DNA from: a virus
Virus record (IMG/VR): IMGVR_UViG_3300030110_003038
Coordinates: 1-59,633 of that record
DNA length: 59,633 bases
Direction: 5' to 3' (one strand)
How positions within the stretch are numbered: position 1 is the first letter of the stretch; each line of letters begins with the position of its first letter. The notes below the pieces were generated by a model. The model did not search any database, had not been told where the DNA came from, and saw nothing but the letters and a program-made list of their open reading frames with translations. Of the stretch, positions 32,901-40,755 are shown piece after piece. The position numbers and the translations under genes are program-made.

Positions 32901-34774
32901 GATGCCCAAGAAGGTGGTTTTTGAGTTATAGGTATTGTGACTTTAATTTGGTTTTTTTGATCTGATGTAGATGCAGGTGTAAATAGTGTATTGTCTGGTG
33001 AAACTAAAGCTGTTGAGCTTCTTAAATATTCATCCATATATACCACTCCTACCTCATAATTTCTATTACTATGTAAACTTTTTGTGTTACCATTACCTAA
33101 AAACAACAATTGACCCGAAGTAAATTTATAATACTCATACAAAGGAGCTGCCGCAGAACCATTACTATCTATAAACTTCATCGCAGGTATCTGAAATGTT
33201 ACTATATTTGATCCTGTTGATGCATCAATATAAATCCCTTGGTTTAATCCAGTTATTCCACTTTCATTTTTAGTCCAAGTTATTGCTCCATCACTATCTC
33301 CAGGATTAGTTACAGCACAATTAAACGTGTCTGTAAAGCTTGTACCATTGGTACATGCATTAGCAACGGTAGTAAAATATGCGGGCTCACTTCCTATTCT
33401 TGTTTTAAAAGCCACACTTTGAACCATTTCAAAAACAGTGTTGTAATCTTGAGATAAAGTAAATATAGTAGATATAGTGGTAGAAGGTTGAGAAGTTGTT
33501 ACAGTTCCACTGTTTCCACTAAATTTAGAATGAATAAATGTAAAGTCAAAATCTAAAACAGCTCCACTTTTTAATTTTGTAGCAATTTCTGATAAATCTA
33601 CAGACACCGTACTATTAGCAATAGTCTCAGGCGAACCACTATCTATTGAGTATTGATCTCCAGTAACTAAGGTAGTTGTAAAATCATTTGTTTCTATATT
33701 AGAACTTATTCTTTCAGCTTCAAAAGTCATTTGACATTTATTGCCATCACTATCAATCATGTTGTAACCATCTACATAATTACCATAAACCAACCTATTA
33801 CCCATTATAGTTTGAGCTTTGGCGGTTCTTGGCACATTATCATATAATCTTAATAATTCACTTTCTGGAAGAATAGTATATATTTTACTATTACTAAATG
33901 TTTGTGTTTGAATGGTGTTATCTGGCCACCCATAATTTGACTTATCAAATCTTTCTATTACATTTAATACATTAGAATCAGCAAATTTAAATATTAAATC
34001 TACTCCTACTACATTAGAGTCTCCAGTGTTAAAACTAAGCTCTACTGCATTATAAATATTTTTCATACCACTATTAAGGTTGGTGGCTATATCGAGCTTA
34101 AAAACCCCAGGAACAAACGCTATGTCTGTAAATTGTGACAATGCACTATACTCATCATCTTCATACTTATATCTATAAGCAAAAGATATCATCCGTGTTT
34201 CCATGTAATTAGCTTCAGTCGCTTGTGTTAATAAATTAAATGTTGGTGCTGCTAATGGTGGTTGTACAATAACATTTAAATCTTTATCTGTTACGACATC
34301 AGCTCCTGCAGCATCTGGGCTAGGATAATTTCTTGTTACATTAATTTTTCTTGGAGGATTTATGTCATCGGTAAAAAATAATAAATCACCTATTTTGTTA
34401 ACACCATTAATAAGATATTTAGTGTCAAAATTTAAAACACTTACAGAAACAACATGATAGGTAATTAATTCATTTTTAGTATCAAAAGATACAATCATGT
34501 CTACAGTAGTAGAAGTAATAAACCAGTATATAGTTTCATTAGCACCATCATCATAAGCTCCTATGCAAGTAGCTCCTGTTAAATCAGCACCGTTATATTG
34601 TAGTGTTGTAAGCTTTGTATTTCCTTTAGAGTTTTCTACAGCTCCTATTTCGGTGGTTTCTGTAGATCCTAATCTAACATTTATAGCATTGACATATTCG
34701 CCTGGAGGGAGTAGTCTCTCATCCACGCTTTTATTCATTCTACCGCGTACAAAGTTTGTAGTTACTATAGGCAT
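29939..34774 (-). CDS. Large virion stabilisation/tail protein, 1611 residues
   Basis: The N-terminus VRGRMNKSVDERLLPPGEY (about residues 9-27) followed by VNAINVRLGSTE matches large structural proteins of marine Bacteroidetes and crAss-like phages, sometimes called stabilisation proteins. A DDGANETIYWF-type propeller-like region, then long beta-rich segments follow. The middle ends near residue 1150-1250 with REDSLV-like structural sequence (GRETDIMCLQEDKISY). The C-terminal ~250 residues are different: Thr/Ser-rich, with one YYIDTDSFATATAVWTDS segment and one TYYHNGSG module shared with the next protein. It looks like a structural body fused to an exchangeable adhesive tip. Confidence 0.75.
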   Translation of the reverse strand: MPIVTTNFVRGRMNKSVDERLLPPGEYVNAINVRLGSTETTEIGAVENSKGNTKLTTLQYNGADLTGATCIGAYDDGANETIYWFITSTTVDMIVSFDTKNELITYHVVSVSVLNFDTKYLINGVNKIGDLLFFTDDINPPRKINVTRNYPSPDAAGADVVTDKDLNVIVQPPLAAPTFNLLTQATEANYMETRMISFAYRYKYEDDEYSALSQFTDIAFVPGVFKLDIATNLNSGMKNIYNAVELSFNTGDSNVVGVDLIFKFADSNVLNVIERFDKSNYGWPDNTIQTQTFSNSKIYTILPESELLRLYDNVPRTAKAQTIMGNRLVYGNYVDGYNMIDSDGNKCQMTFEAERISSNIETNDFTTTLVTGDQYSIDSGSPETIANSTVSVDLSEIATKLKSGAVLDFDFTFIHSKFSGNSGTVTTSQPSTTISTIFTLSQDYNTVFEMVQSVAFKTRIGSEPAYFTTVANACTNGTSFTDTFNCAVTNPGDSDGAITWTKNESGITGLNQGIYIDASTGSNIVTFQIPAMKFIDSNGSAAAPLYEYYKFTSGQLLFLGNGNTKSLHSNRNYEVGVVYMDEYLRSSTALVSPDNTLFTPASTSDQKNQIKVTIPITQKPPSWASKYKFVVKRAEGPYETIYSNFYYRDTTTNTVYFKLEGQNQTKVKTGDILRVKADAYGALTSYQTQEVLSVDAKEQNFLTPAANIESAGVAPYISELAGLYMELKPTNFNIDDSEESTAWSSGTVSATNKSARNFPEINIPCFRTLTAEDTNVTIPEGSLVTFDIEFSRSERSQSAGSSIYNYNKTFAASNDYANLYEFVVGEAIDFTGGTDTSTDDSGANLNVFLNPSTMPAVSTSIPVVHNSNQYRFATTSGGAPSTGTSQTNFLYLQIRGGTEGIGGHKSRLKGRISVQVANSVVTFESIPIDVDNDLYYEDDVCYDITNGFHMGTTQNQTSTLPAISTLGFFDCFSFGNGVESFKVEDSLVGQSFTLGQRVTSVSDQDYKEADRFAGLTYSGLYSEESNINRLNEFNLGLANFKDCEVLYGPIEVLHGRETDIMCLQEDKISYVLAGKDLLSSPAGGGAITSTPLVLAQQIARIEEYGISSNPESFASHGDSMYFTDAKRNAVIQLKGVGKKQALTVISELGMRSYFRDLFTQNFNKQKLGGYDPYMNEYVLSSTVTDIPSAIVPLSCGTLISRQSVTNASSYSIDFGTTQGTVEFTYNVTGTVTLLVVWDGNSVINQSITGSGTQSFIKNKANPSTATITITPSGTASFDITPECPQTNEIIVVQMTLGSPIDDGKFIHNQYYWNQTSLTSPVSSELIAFNENDPVESFISTTGQTSVGIMPTSGATITMQSNKKDFDDFVFDATVDKFKYLISSTEYDAGSWSTIDAAATNVTPITNPSTGLYQASFTYTNNNPTTDKYLYMVWDYRNITNVNLRDGASASVACCSGNTVGYYIDTDSFATATAVWTDSNLHTKAPNQFYQTGGIVREQSAGLLLPSTTCVPCGTAIPLCFSTASAIEVCCTTCTYASFSGSLMKSTRSEACGLAQTTTYYHNGSGTTPIVNDFVFSNNTGTTIVSAGYYSLSATSVIYVNSSGRVENLLTC

Positions 34775-34775
34775 T

Positions 34776-35684
34776 TTACTTAATCCATTTAGCCTGACCT
34801 CTTAAATTCATTAATAGTCGACCAGGGTGTATATTACTTAATCTAATTTTTGCGTTTCTTAATAAAGATGACTTATCTTTTCTAGCTCTGTTTACAACAT
34901 ATTCTTGTACTCCTAATTTACCATTTAATATAGAGTATTTGATATATGCATAAATAAATTCTTCAAACAACTTATTTACACTAATGTTTGCATCATCTCC
35001 TTTTTCCATTCCATCAGAAACATATTCTAATACAATAGACTGTCCTGATGCAATAGAGCTAAAATTAATTACTCCTCTTTGTTTATCAATAGAAAAAGTA
35101 GGATTAGTATTAGCAGTTTCAGTATTCAATCCAAAATGTCCACCTATAGCAAAATCAAAATACCATAAACCATCTACACAATAACCTTCACACCCATCAT
35201 ATGGGCTTTCGTTGTTAAGGTAAATAGTTTTTTTTGATAAATCTAATGGTGAATCTTGTGGTTTTAAAACATTCCCATTTTGATCAAACAGTATGTTATT
35301 ATCGTTGTCTTGTAAATAAGTGTTTGCCCATTGTGTTTGAATATTTTCTGTTAATGGAAATAAAACACCATTTTGAAACATAGAAATTCTCACCCAATTG
35401 ACATAATCATGAGGTAAGACAAATAACAATGAGTCATCTAATGATAACTGTAATATTTTAATTTCTTTCATGGCATCGTAATTCAATTCTTGAATACCAC
35501 GTTTTGCATGAAATAATACTTTATATCTCGATATGTTATTAACTAATTCATTATTGCCTTGATACATCAACATAAAATTATTAACAATATCATTTAAAGA
35601 AACATATTGATATGAGCCCCAATTTTTACTTTTTGGTGATGCTCCTGCATTTGTATAATATTGATAATCTGTTAAATATGCCAT
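34776..35684 (-). CDS. Tail/connector structural protein, 302 residues
   Basis: The opening MAYLTDYQYYTNAG with a following KNWGSYQYVSLNDIVNNFML stretch and the RIQELNYD-type helix (GIQELNYDAMKEIK, about 65-78) match a conserved virion protein of marine short-tailed phages, probably a head-tail adaptor or tail-ring component. The C-terminal region (about 240-302) is basic and helical. It lies between two other presumed connector/tail proteins, each with only 1-3 bases between genes. Precise role is inferred from synteny. Confidence 0.65.
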   Translation of the reverse strand: MAYLTDYQYYTNAGASPKSKNWGSYQYVSLNDIVNNFMLMYQGNNELVNNISRYKVLFHAKRGIQELNYDAMKEIKILQLSLDDSLLFVLPHDYVNWVRISMFQNGVLFPLTENIQTQWANTYLQDNDNNILFDQNGNVLKPQDSPLDLSKKTIYLNNESPYDGCEGYCVDGLWYFDFAIGGHFGLNTETANTNPTFSIDKQRGVINFSSIASGQSIVLEYVSDGMEKGDDANISVNKLFEEFIYAYIKYSILNGKLGVQEYVVNRARKDKSSLLRNAKIRLSNIHPGRLLMNLRGQAKWIK

Positions 35685-35687
35685 AAT

Positions 35688-36701
35688 CTATATTTGTATT
35701 TGATTGTCTTCAACTATTTCTTGTTTACCAAACTGATATACATCAGCTTCTCTAATTTCTATTCCTACATACTGACAAATCTTTGCTACTATACCTGGTT
35801 CATCAGATAATGGTAATTCAAAGTCTTGATAATCAGCTTGACTAGAGTCAAACTCAGGGCTTCCTGAAGTTCCTCCAACTGTTATATATGTCCATTTTGG
35901 GGGTAAAGGATATCTTACATAATCTGTTATGACTGATCCTGCACTAGTAATAGTAGTAGGATATACAGTAATTGTATTTCCTAGTTGTCCTTGAGCAGTA
36001 TCAGTTGATCCTACGATACCACTTGTAGCTCCTCCTAATACATAAGCAGGAAATCCTGTTGTTGGAGCTGTTAATGGTGAATTTTCTAAATAAAATATTT
36101 TATTTTGATTAACTCTTTCTACCTCTACAATCCCTGTGGTGTTATAAATAGAGTAGGTATCACCGCCTCCTCCACCTATTGGAAATATATTAGTGCTTAA
36201 AGTTAATTGAGTATTACTATCTATACTTACAACAAAAGCACTAAACCCTGCATAATCACTTGTTGCAGTAGTGTTAGTTACTATTTGTCCTACTTTAATT
36301 ACACCACTAGTAGAAAACTGAGCAGCTGAGTCGGTTAATCTATTAGCTACACCGGCAGCAGTTGTTGATCCACTGTCTACAAAGTTAGGATAGTAATTAA
36401 CTTTATTAATAAAATAATAATCTGACGGTAGATTAAACATATTGTTTGCTTGTTTAATCAAACCTTTAGTAGCAGAAAAACTATCAATAACCTCTACTAA
36501 ACTTTTTACTATATCTGCATAACCAGTACCAGACACTCGTTGGTTTTGCTTAGTTATCCAACTATTATATTGATAAAAATAATCTTCAAACAAGTCCATT
36601 TGAGCTTGTTGCGCATACAAATTAAAATCTTGTGGAGATATGTATCCGTAGTTATTTTTGTTTGCTATTGCTTGTACAGTATTTCTAACTGAGTTAATCA
36701 T
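35688..36701 (-). CDS. Connector/adaptor-type structural protein, 337 residues
   Basis: I use the ATG at 36701 (MINSVRNTV); a longer frame begins inside the promoter at 36728. The N-terminal helical part (NSVRNTVQAIANKNNYGYIS, FNLYAQQAQMDLFEDYFYQY) and the C-terminal DYVRYPLPPKWTY and DFELPLSDEPGIVAKI stretches are typical of conserved virion proteins placed after the major capsid gene in crAss-like and related phages. A Thr/Ser/Gly-rich beta insertion fills residues about 105-200. Presumed head completion or ring protein. Confidence 0.65.
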   Translation of the reverse strand: MINSVRNTVQAIANKNNYGYISPQDFNLYAQQAQMDLFEDYFYQYNSWITKQNQRVSGTGYADIVKSLVEVIDSFSATKGLIKQANNMFNLPSDYYFINKVNYYPNFVDSGSTTAAGVANRLTDSAAQFSTSGVIKVGQIVTNTTATSDYAGFSAFVVSIDSNTQLTLSTNIFPIGGGGGDTYSIYNTTGIVEVERVNQNKIFYLENSPLTAPTTGFPAYVLGGATSGIVGSTDTAQGQLGNTITVYPTTITSAGSVITDYVRYPLPPKWTYITVGGTSGSPEFDSSQADYQDFELPLSDEPGIVAKICQYVGIEIREADVYQFGKQEIVEDNQIQI

Positions 36702-36715
36702 GCTAGTTCTTTTTA

Positions 36716-36723
36716 CAAATATA
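36716..36723 (-). promoter_or_regulatory. -7 promoter element TATATTTG
   Basis: TAnnTTTG match 14 bases before the ATG at 36701 and directly after a terminator, a coherent terminator-promoter boundary inside the late block. Confidence 0.55.
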
Positions 36724-36726
36724 AGC

Positions 36727-36763
36727 AAAAAAAAAAGAGGCCTAATTGTTTAAGCCCCTTCTT
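36727..36763 (-). terminator. Rho-independent terminator after the 109-residue gene
   Basis: On the minus strand an imperfect stem (AAGAAGGGGCTTA with TAGGCCTCTT, small bulges, six-base loop) is followed by ten T residues. It lies about 20 bases past the stop at 36783. Confidence 0.7.
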
Positions 36764-36782
36764 AATTTACTGTTAAGTAATC

Positions 36783-37112
36783 TTATGCTGACCACTCTAC
36801 TTCAATTTGAGCTACGCCTGTAATAGCATATTTAGGCTCAAGTAGATAAGTTGGGTTTGTCCAGCTTGTTGTAAGGGCATTTTCAATAGCCTCCACAATA
36901 CTATTCAGTTGTTCTTTAGTTTTAGCTGCATCTGCTGCTGTAGTAGCAGTGATTTCATAGCCTAAAACTTCAGACGCACCTGAAGCCTTGTGTCCTGACA
37001 CGTTAGAAAGGATGTTGACTTTTGTGTTTGCACCTACCTCAACTCCTAAAATATTGTTAATAGGAATTAAGTAATAAGCATCACTTAAACTGATTTTAAG
37101 ATATTTTACCAT
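36783..37112 (-). CDS. Small virion-cluster protein, 109 residues
   Basis: The start at 37112 (MVKYLKISLSD) is chosen over 37139 because it has an A/T leader and leaves room for the promoter at 37145-37152. The protein has an N-terminal beta hairpin, an Ala/Thr-rich helix with a TTAADAAKTKEQLN stretch (about 53-66) and a beta C-terminus ending in EVEWSA. I know similar small proteins near capsid genes of such phages but not their role. It stands alone between a promoter and a terminator, so it may be expressed at its own, possibly high, level, as for a decoration or cement protein (inference). Confidence 0.6.
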   Translation of the reverse strand: MVKYLKISLSDAYYLIPINNILGVEVGANTKVNILSNVSGHKASGASEVLGYEITATTAADAAKTKEQLNSIVEAIENALTTSWTNPTYLLEPKYAITGVAQIEVEWSA

Positions 37113-37144
37113 AGTTAAAAAATTTATGGGGTTAAACAATTACA

Positions 37145-37152
37145 CAAAGATA
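37145..37152 (-). promoter_or_regulatory. -7 promoter element TATCTTTG
   Basis: Exact match 32 bases before the ATG at 37112. With the terminator at 36727-36763 it brackets a single gene. Confidence 0.55.
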
Positions 37153-37161
37153 ATCATTTAA

Positions 37162-37920
37162 TTAACTCTTTTTTAAGCGATTTTTTAAAATCTTGTAAAC
37201 ATCTACTCCATCATCAGATTGAAAATAAGATGCTACTATCCAATCTGGATCTTCTCCAAAGGGAACAGATAATAATCGTTTTTTGTTATTAGGAAGATTA
37301 TAATAAATTTCTTTATCATTATTTCTTTTTTGTAAAAACCCTGCTTTAAAAAATTGATATACATCATCTTGTAGTTGCAACATAGGATCATTAATTGTAT
37401 TAATAAAATCTTCTGGATTATTCTTTGAGTATATTAACAAATCTCTTTTTAATTCAGGAATAGTCATATTATCAACTACATTACCTAATAACACTCTACA
37501 AACTTGAATCATTTTTTGAGTATTGGAAGCAAGTTCTTTAGCCATTACTTGAGCTTCTAATACATTTTCTACTTCATGTAATTCATCAATTGCATCTTGT
37601 TCTTTATTTACTTCTGAAAATACACTTCCATTTGCAGGATGATAGTGTAAAAACTCTTGTAAAACTTGATTTTCTTTTTGAACTAAAAGCATTCCGTCTT
37701 CAAAAACTATAGGTTCTAATATTGCATTACCATCTTGCTCATCTTCAAATGGGCTTTTTTGATTTCGTGCATATCGCATTGGTCTGTTAATTCCTTTTTC
37801 TTCATCAAAATATAATAAAGGCGATCGTGAAGAATGCCTAGATGATAACATATAAGAAAGGGGAGATTTTCTGCCAGTTAGTTTATAAACTTTACTGACG
37901 TAAGGTGATTTTTTTTTCAT
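37162..37920 (-). CDS. Conserved late hypothetical protein, 252 residues
   Basis: The N-terminus is very basic (MKKKSPYVSKVYKLTGRKSP, many Ser/Arg up to residue 45). The middle has an LHYHPANGSVFSEV stretch (about 91-104) and a long acidic helix (about 105-135). The C-terminus is a small mixed domain ending in lysines. I recognise the type from related phage genomes next to the major capsid gene, where the function is unknown. It is separated from the capsid gene by a terminator. Confidence 0.6.
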   Translation of the reverse strand: MKKKSPYVSKVYKLTGRKSPLSYMLSSRHSSRSPLLYFDEEKGINRPMRYARNQKSPFEDEQDGNAILEPIVFEDGMLLVQKENQVLQEFLHYHPANGSVFSEVNKEQDAIDELHEVENVLEAQVMAKELASNTQKMIQVCRVLLGNVVDNMTIPELKRDLLIYSKNNPEDFINTINDPMLQLQDDVYQFFKAGFLQKRNNDKEIYYNLPNNKKRLLSVPFGEDPDWIVASYFQSDDGVDVYKILKNRLKKS

Positions 37921-37949
37921 TGTATTTAATTTAATTTAATTTAATTTAA

Positions 37950-37986
37950 GTAAAAAATAAACTCTACCCCCACCCAAGTGAGGGTA
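37950..37986 (-). terminator. Rho-independent terminator after the major capsid gene
   Basis: On the minus strand TACCCTCAC pairs with GTGGGGGTA (one U-G pair) across TTGG and is followed by GAGTTTATTTTTT. It lies about 19 bases past the capsid stop, as expected where capsid mRNA must be made in excess. Confidence 0.75.
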
Positions 37987-38004
37987 AAATTTATAATAAT
38001 ATAA

Positions 38005-39483
38005 TTAGTCTTGGAATAAGAAGAAGTTGTTTGCACCTAAAGTACAACAAGCTCTCTCACTCAAGAAATTCACTTCCATCTTGTCGATATTAGATGTTCT
38101 TGCACCACCAGCCGAGCCAGTTATCCAAGTTTTGTATCTTCTATCTTCAGTTTCAGAAGCTCTATATCTAACATGTAAGAATGGTCTTTTAGCATTCTTT
38201 CCTAATATTTGATCGTATACTGTAGTTGAACCAGCTGGAACTAATAGTCCATTAACTGCTCCACCAACAAGACCACCTCTCATAGTAGGATCGTTTAGAT
38301 ATTTCCAGTCAGACTTATAAAAGTCATAACCTCTTCTGAATCCTGTAAAGCCAAGATTTAAAGCCATATCTTTATCGTTATCAAATAAACCATATGATGT
38401 GCCGCCTGCTCCATAAGAGTTTTGTGCCGCTAACATATCATCAATATCAAACGAGAAGTTTCTATTTACGAAAATTACATTTTCTTCAATAGATCCTTGT
38501 TTATCAAGTCTTTGAATCACACTGTCAAATTGAGCTAAATTAGTTGGATTACCTCCACCAAATACATTACCTCTATTTTCTACAACGTGAAAAATTCCTT
38601 CAGAACCTGATTTTCCTGCAACTGATGCTCCTGCTGCTGTCCCTTGTAAGTAATCACCCGCACCTGAAGCTGCATTAACAGCATCACCCGCTGGAACTGC
38701 TTCAATCATTGCAGTTTCTAGGTAATCTTCAAATCTTAGCCTTGTTTCATGCTCAGATTTTAAATACCATAAATAACCATTTGCTCCATTTTCAGTTGTA
38801 ACTTCAATCCATCCAATCTGAGCCATATCAGAACCTGATACTTCATAGCTATCTTTGATAATAATAGGTTTATTTTCAAAAATGAAATCATCTGCTTCGT
38901 TAGAACCCACCATTCCAGCTGTTCCTTTAGCAAATTCAGAACCATAAATAAATAAGTCTACTGATCCACTAGTAAATGTAGGAAAACCTGCACCATCATA
39001 ACATGCTATAGTAACAGTTCTAGGTGCTGCTCCTGCTCCATCTGTTGGAGCTGCTGAAATAATTCCTTTAGCAGAAATTGTAGATCCCGCTACTGAACTT
39101 GAAAGCATAACTGTTTGACCTGCTCTTAAAGCTGCTAAATTAGGAGATGCTAATGCTGGATCAAAATCCCCTGCTGGAATAATGAACGCATGTGTTGCAT
39201 TTCCTGTAGTAGCTCCTGCAAATGTCAAAGCTCTATACTTATTGTGTAACCTTCCTTGTTCTGCCCATTTAATAAGATCAGAGTTTGAAGGCATCTCAGC
39301 GCCTACCATTCTTAAGAATGAAGCTACTGTTCTATTCCCGTATCTTTCGAATTCTTTTTCGTAAGTGTCAGGAAGATATTGCTGTAACCAAGTAAAGTCT
39401 GCCGAAGACAGATAATTAGTTGATACAGGCACTTGTTGTGAACTAGGTTGTAAATCGAACCCAGGTACCGCTTGTACTGCCAT
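38005..39483 (-). CDS. Major capsid protein (HK97-fold, crAss-like type), 492 residues
   Basis: This is the shell-forming protein. The N-terminal third contains ERYGNRTVASFLRMVGAEMP (about 46-65) and SDLIKWAEQGRLH (about 68-80), sequence I associate with major capsid proteins of crAss-like and Cellulophaga phages. An Ala/Gly/Thr-rich insertion (about 85-185) may form a surface domain. The central part has FEDYLETAMIEAVPAGDAV (about 255-273) and the C-terminal part holds DMLAAQNSYG, GRRGYDF-like and PFLHVRYRASE stretches. It is immediately downstream of a scaffold-like gene and followed by a strong terminator. The length and position both fit. Confidence 0.85.
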   Translation of the reverse strand: MAVQAVPGFDLQPSSQQVPVSTNYLSSADFTWLQQYLPDTYEKEFERYGNRTVASFLRMVGAEMPSNSDLIKWAEQGRLHNKYRALTFAGATTGNATHAFIIPAGDFDPALASPNLAALRAGQTVMLSSSVAGSTISAKGIISAAPTDGAGAAPRTVTIACYDGAGFPTFTSGSVDLFIYGSEFAKGTAGMVGSNEADDFIFENKPIIIKDSYEVSGSDMAQIGWIEVTTENGANGYLWYLKSEHETRLRFEDYLETAMIEAVPAGDAVNAASGAGDYLQGTAAGASVAGKSGSEGIFHVVENRGNVFGGGNPTNLAQFDSVIQRLDKQGSIEENVIFVNRNFSFDIDDMLAAQNSYGAGGTSYGLFDNDKDMALNLGFTGFRRGYDFYKSDWKYLNDPTMRGGLVGGAVNGLLVPAGSTTVYDQILGKNAKRPFLHVRYRASETEDRRYKTWITGSAGGARTSNIDKMEVNFLSERACCTLGANNFFLFQD

Positions 39484-39504
39484 AATAATTTAAATTTTAA
39501 TTTG

Positions 39505-40695
39505 TTAAACTTTTTTAATACTTCTAATTTTAAGTCCTCTTCCACTATCTGTATTTCCTACAGCCCTTATCTTCATCCCGTCTTTTGTTACGGTTTGTTG
39601 TGCGGCATTTCTGATATCCATGTTTATGTTTTTAGATTTTCTAGAAACATTATCCACAGTAGCAGATACACCTTGGTCATAAAAAAATTGAGCAAATTTC
39701 TCAGGGTTCATAGCAACAGCTAATGAACGATGATATCCCATTGGATCAGCTACAAGACCTGTGTTTTTGTCTAAAAATTTATTAACCCAATTGTTAACAT
39801 CTCCTTGAACATTTTTAAGCTCTTCTGCTGTCCCTGGTTTAAAAGTTATATTATTATCACCTATAGTAAAGTCAAAACCTTTGAATTCACTATTGAAAAC
39901 CTCGTTTGTTTTCTGATAGAAATAATCATATTTCTTTTTATTTTGCTCTTCAATAGATTTAGATTCCTTAAGATAACTTTCATAAGCATTTAAATTTTCT
40001 TGTTGATCGTTAGATAATTGATCCCCGCTTGACTCAAGAGGTACTTTATATTTATCCTTCTGCTCATTCAAAAACTTTTTCGCTTTCGCAAGTTCTCGTT
40101 TTTTTGCTAATTTTTTCTTCTTAATATCGCGGGGCTCATCTAGTTCTTCATCAAAACTAAACTTATCCTCCATGATATCTTGAATATCTATAGCGTCTAA
40201 CCCATCTTCGGTTATGCTATAGTAACTAGCTAGTACAGAGTCATCTTCCATAGAATTGTAATCTTTCTGTAAATTATAGAAATCTGCAATTCCACGTCCA
40301 GTGTCTTTTTTGTACTTTAAATACGCAGACACATCTTCAGGTAACTCTTCGTTTGCCTCTTTTTCCGCAAACAGTTCATCAACTGAATTTATATCCTTGT
40401 TGTATCTATCTCTAATAAAAGAAAGAACGTCTTCATCATTTAACTCTGATGAGGGAGCTTCATCAATTTTCTCTGATGAGGGAGTTTCTTTTTCAACTTT
40501 TTCTTCTACTTTTTCTTCTACCTTTTCTTCTCCCTTTTCCTCTACTGTAGAAACTTTAGTTGTTTCTGTTTGCTCATTTTGTGGTTTAGATTCGCTGTCT
40601 TCAAACTTCTCTTCGTGTTTTTTTAACAACTCCTCTTCTATTTCTGCTTTGGACTTTTCTTCTTTATGCCCTAAGTCTCTTACTTTTATTTCCAT
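39505..40695 (-). CDS. Putative capsid scaffolding protein, 396 residues
   Basis: The protein is highly charged and helical. The first 90 residues are Glu/Lys/Ser-rich with a tandem EEKVEEKVEEK run (about 53-68, encoded by a 12-bp DNA repeat). The middle is acidic and coiled, and the last 60 residues are basic (KIRAVGNTDSGRGLKIRSIKKV region), which would contact the capsid protein. Position between portal and major capsid genes is the classic place for a scaffold. No protease motif is visible. Confidence 0.7.
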   Translation of the reverse strand: MEIKVRDLGHKEEKSKAEIEEELLKKHEEKFEDSESKPQNEQTETTKVSTVEEKGEEKVEEKVEEKVEKETPSSEKIDEAPSSELNDEDVLSFIRDRYNKDINSVDELFAEKEANEELPEDVSAYLKYKKDTGRGIADFYNLQKDYNSMEDDSVLASYYSITEDGLDAIDIQDIMEDKFSFDEELDEPRDIKKKKLAKKRELAKAKKFLNEQKDKYKVPLESSGDQLSNDQQENLNAYESYLKESKSIEEQNKKKYDYFYQKTNEVFNSEFKGFDFTIGDNNITFKPGTAEELKNVQGDVNNWVNKFLDKNTGLVADPMGYHRSLAVAMNPEKFAQFFYDQGVSATVDNVSRKSKNINMDIRNAAQQTVTKDGMKIRAVGNTDSGRGLKIRSIKKV

Positions 40696-40721
40696 AATAT
40701 TGAATTAGATTAAATTTTAAA

Positions 40722-40729
40722 CAAAGTTA
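40722..40729 (-). promoter_or_regulatory. -7 promoter element TAACTTTG
   Basis: TAnnTTTG match 26 bases before the scaffold ATG, allowing separate expression of scaffold and capsid genes. Confidence 0.5.
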
Positions 40730-40755
40730 AACAAAAAATAAATACAAAATTTAGC

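Noticed and set aside
22571-39658. Perfect DnaA-box matches TTATCCACA at 22571-22579 and 39650-39658
   Set aside because: Both are isolated inside late coding genes without other origin features; expected by chance in A/T-rich DNA of this length.
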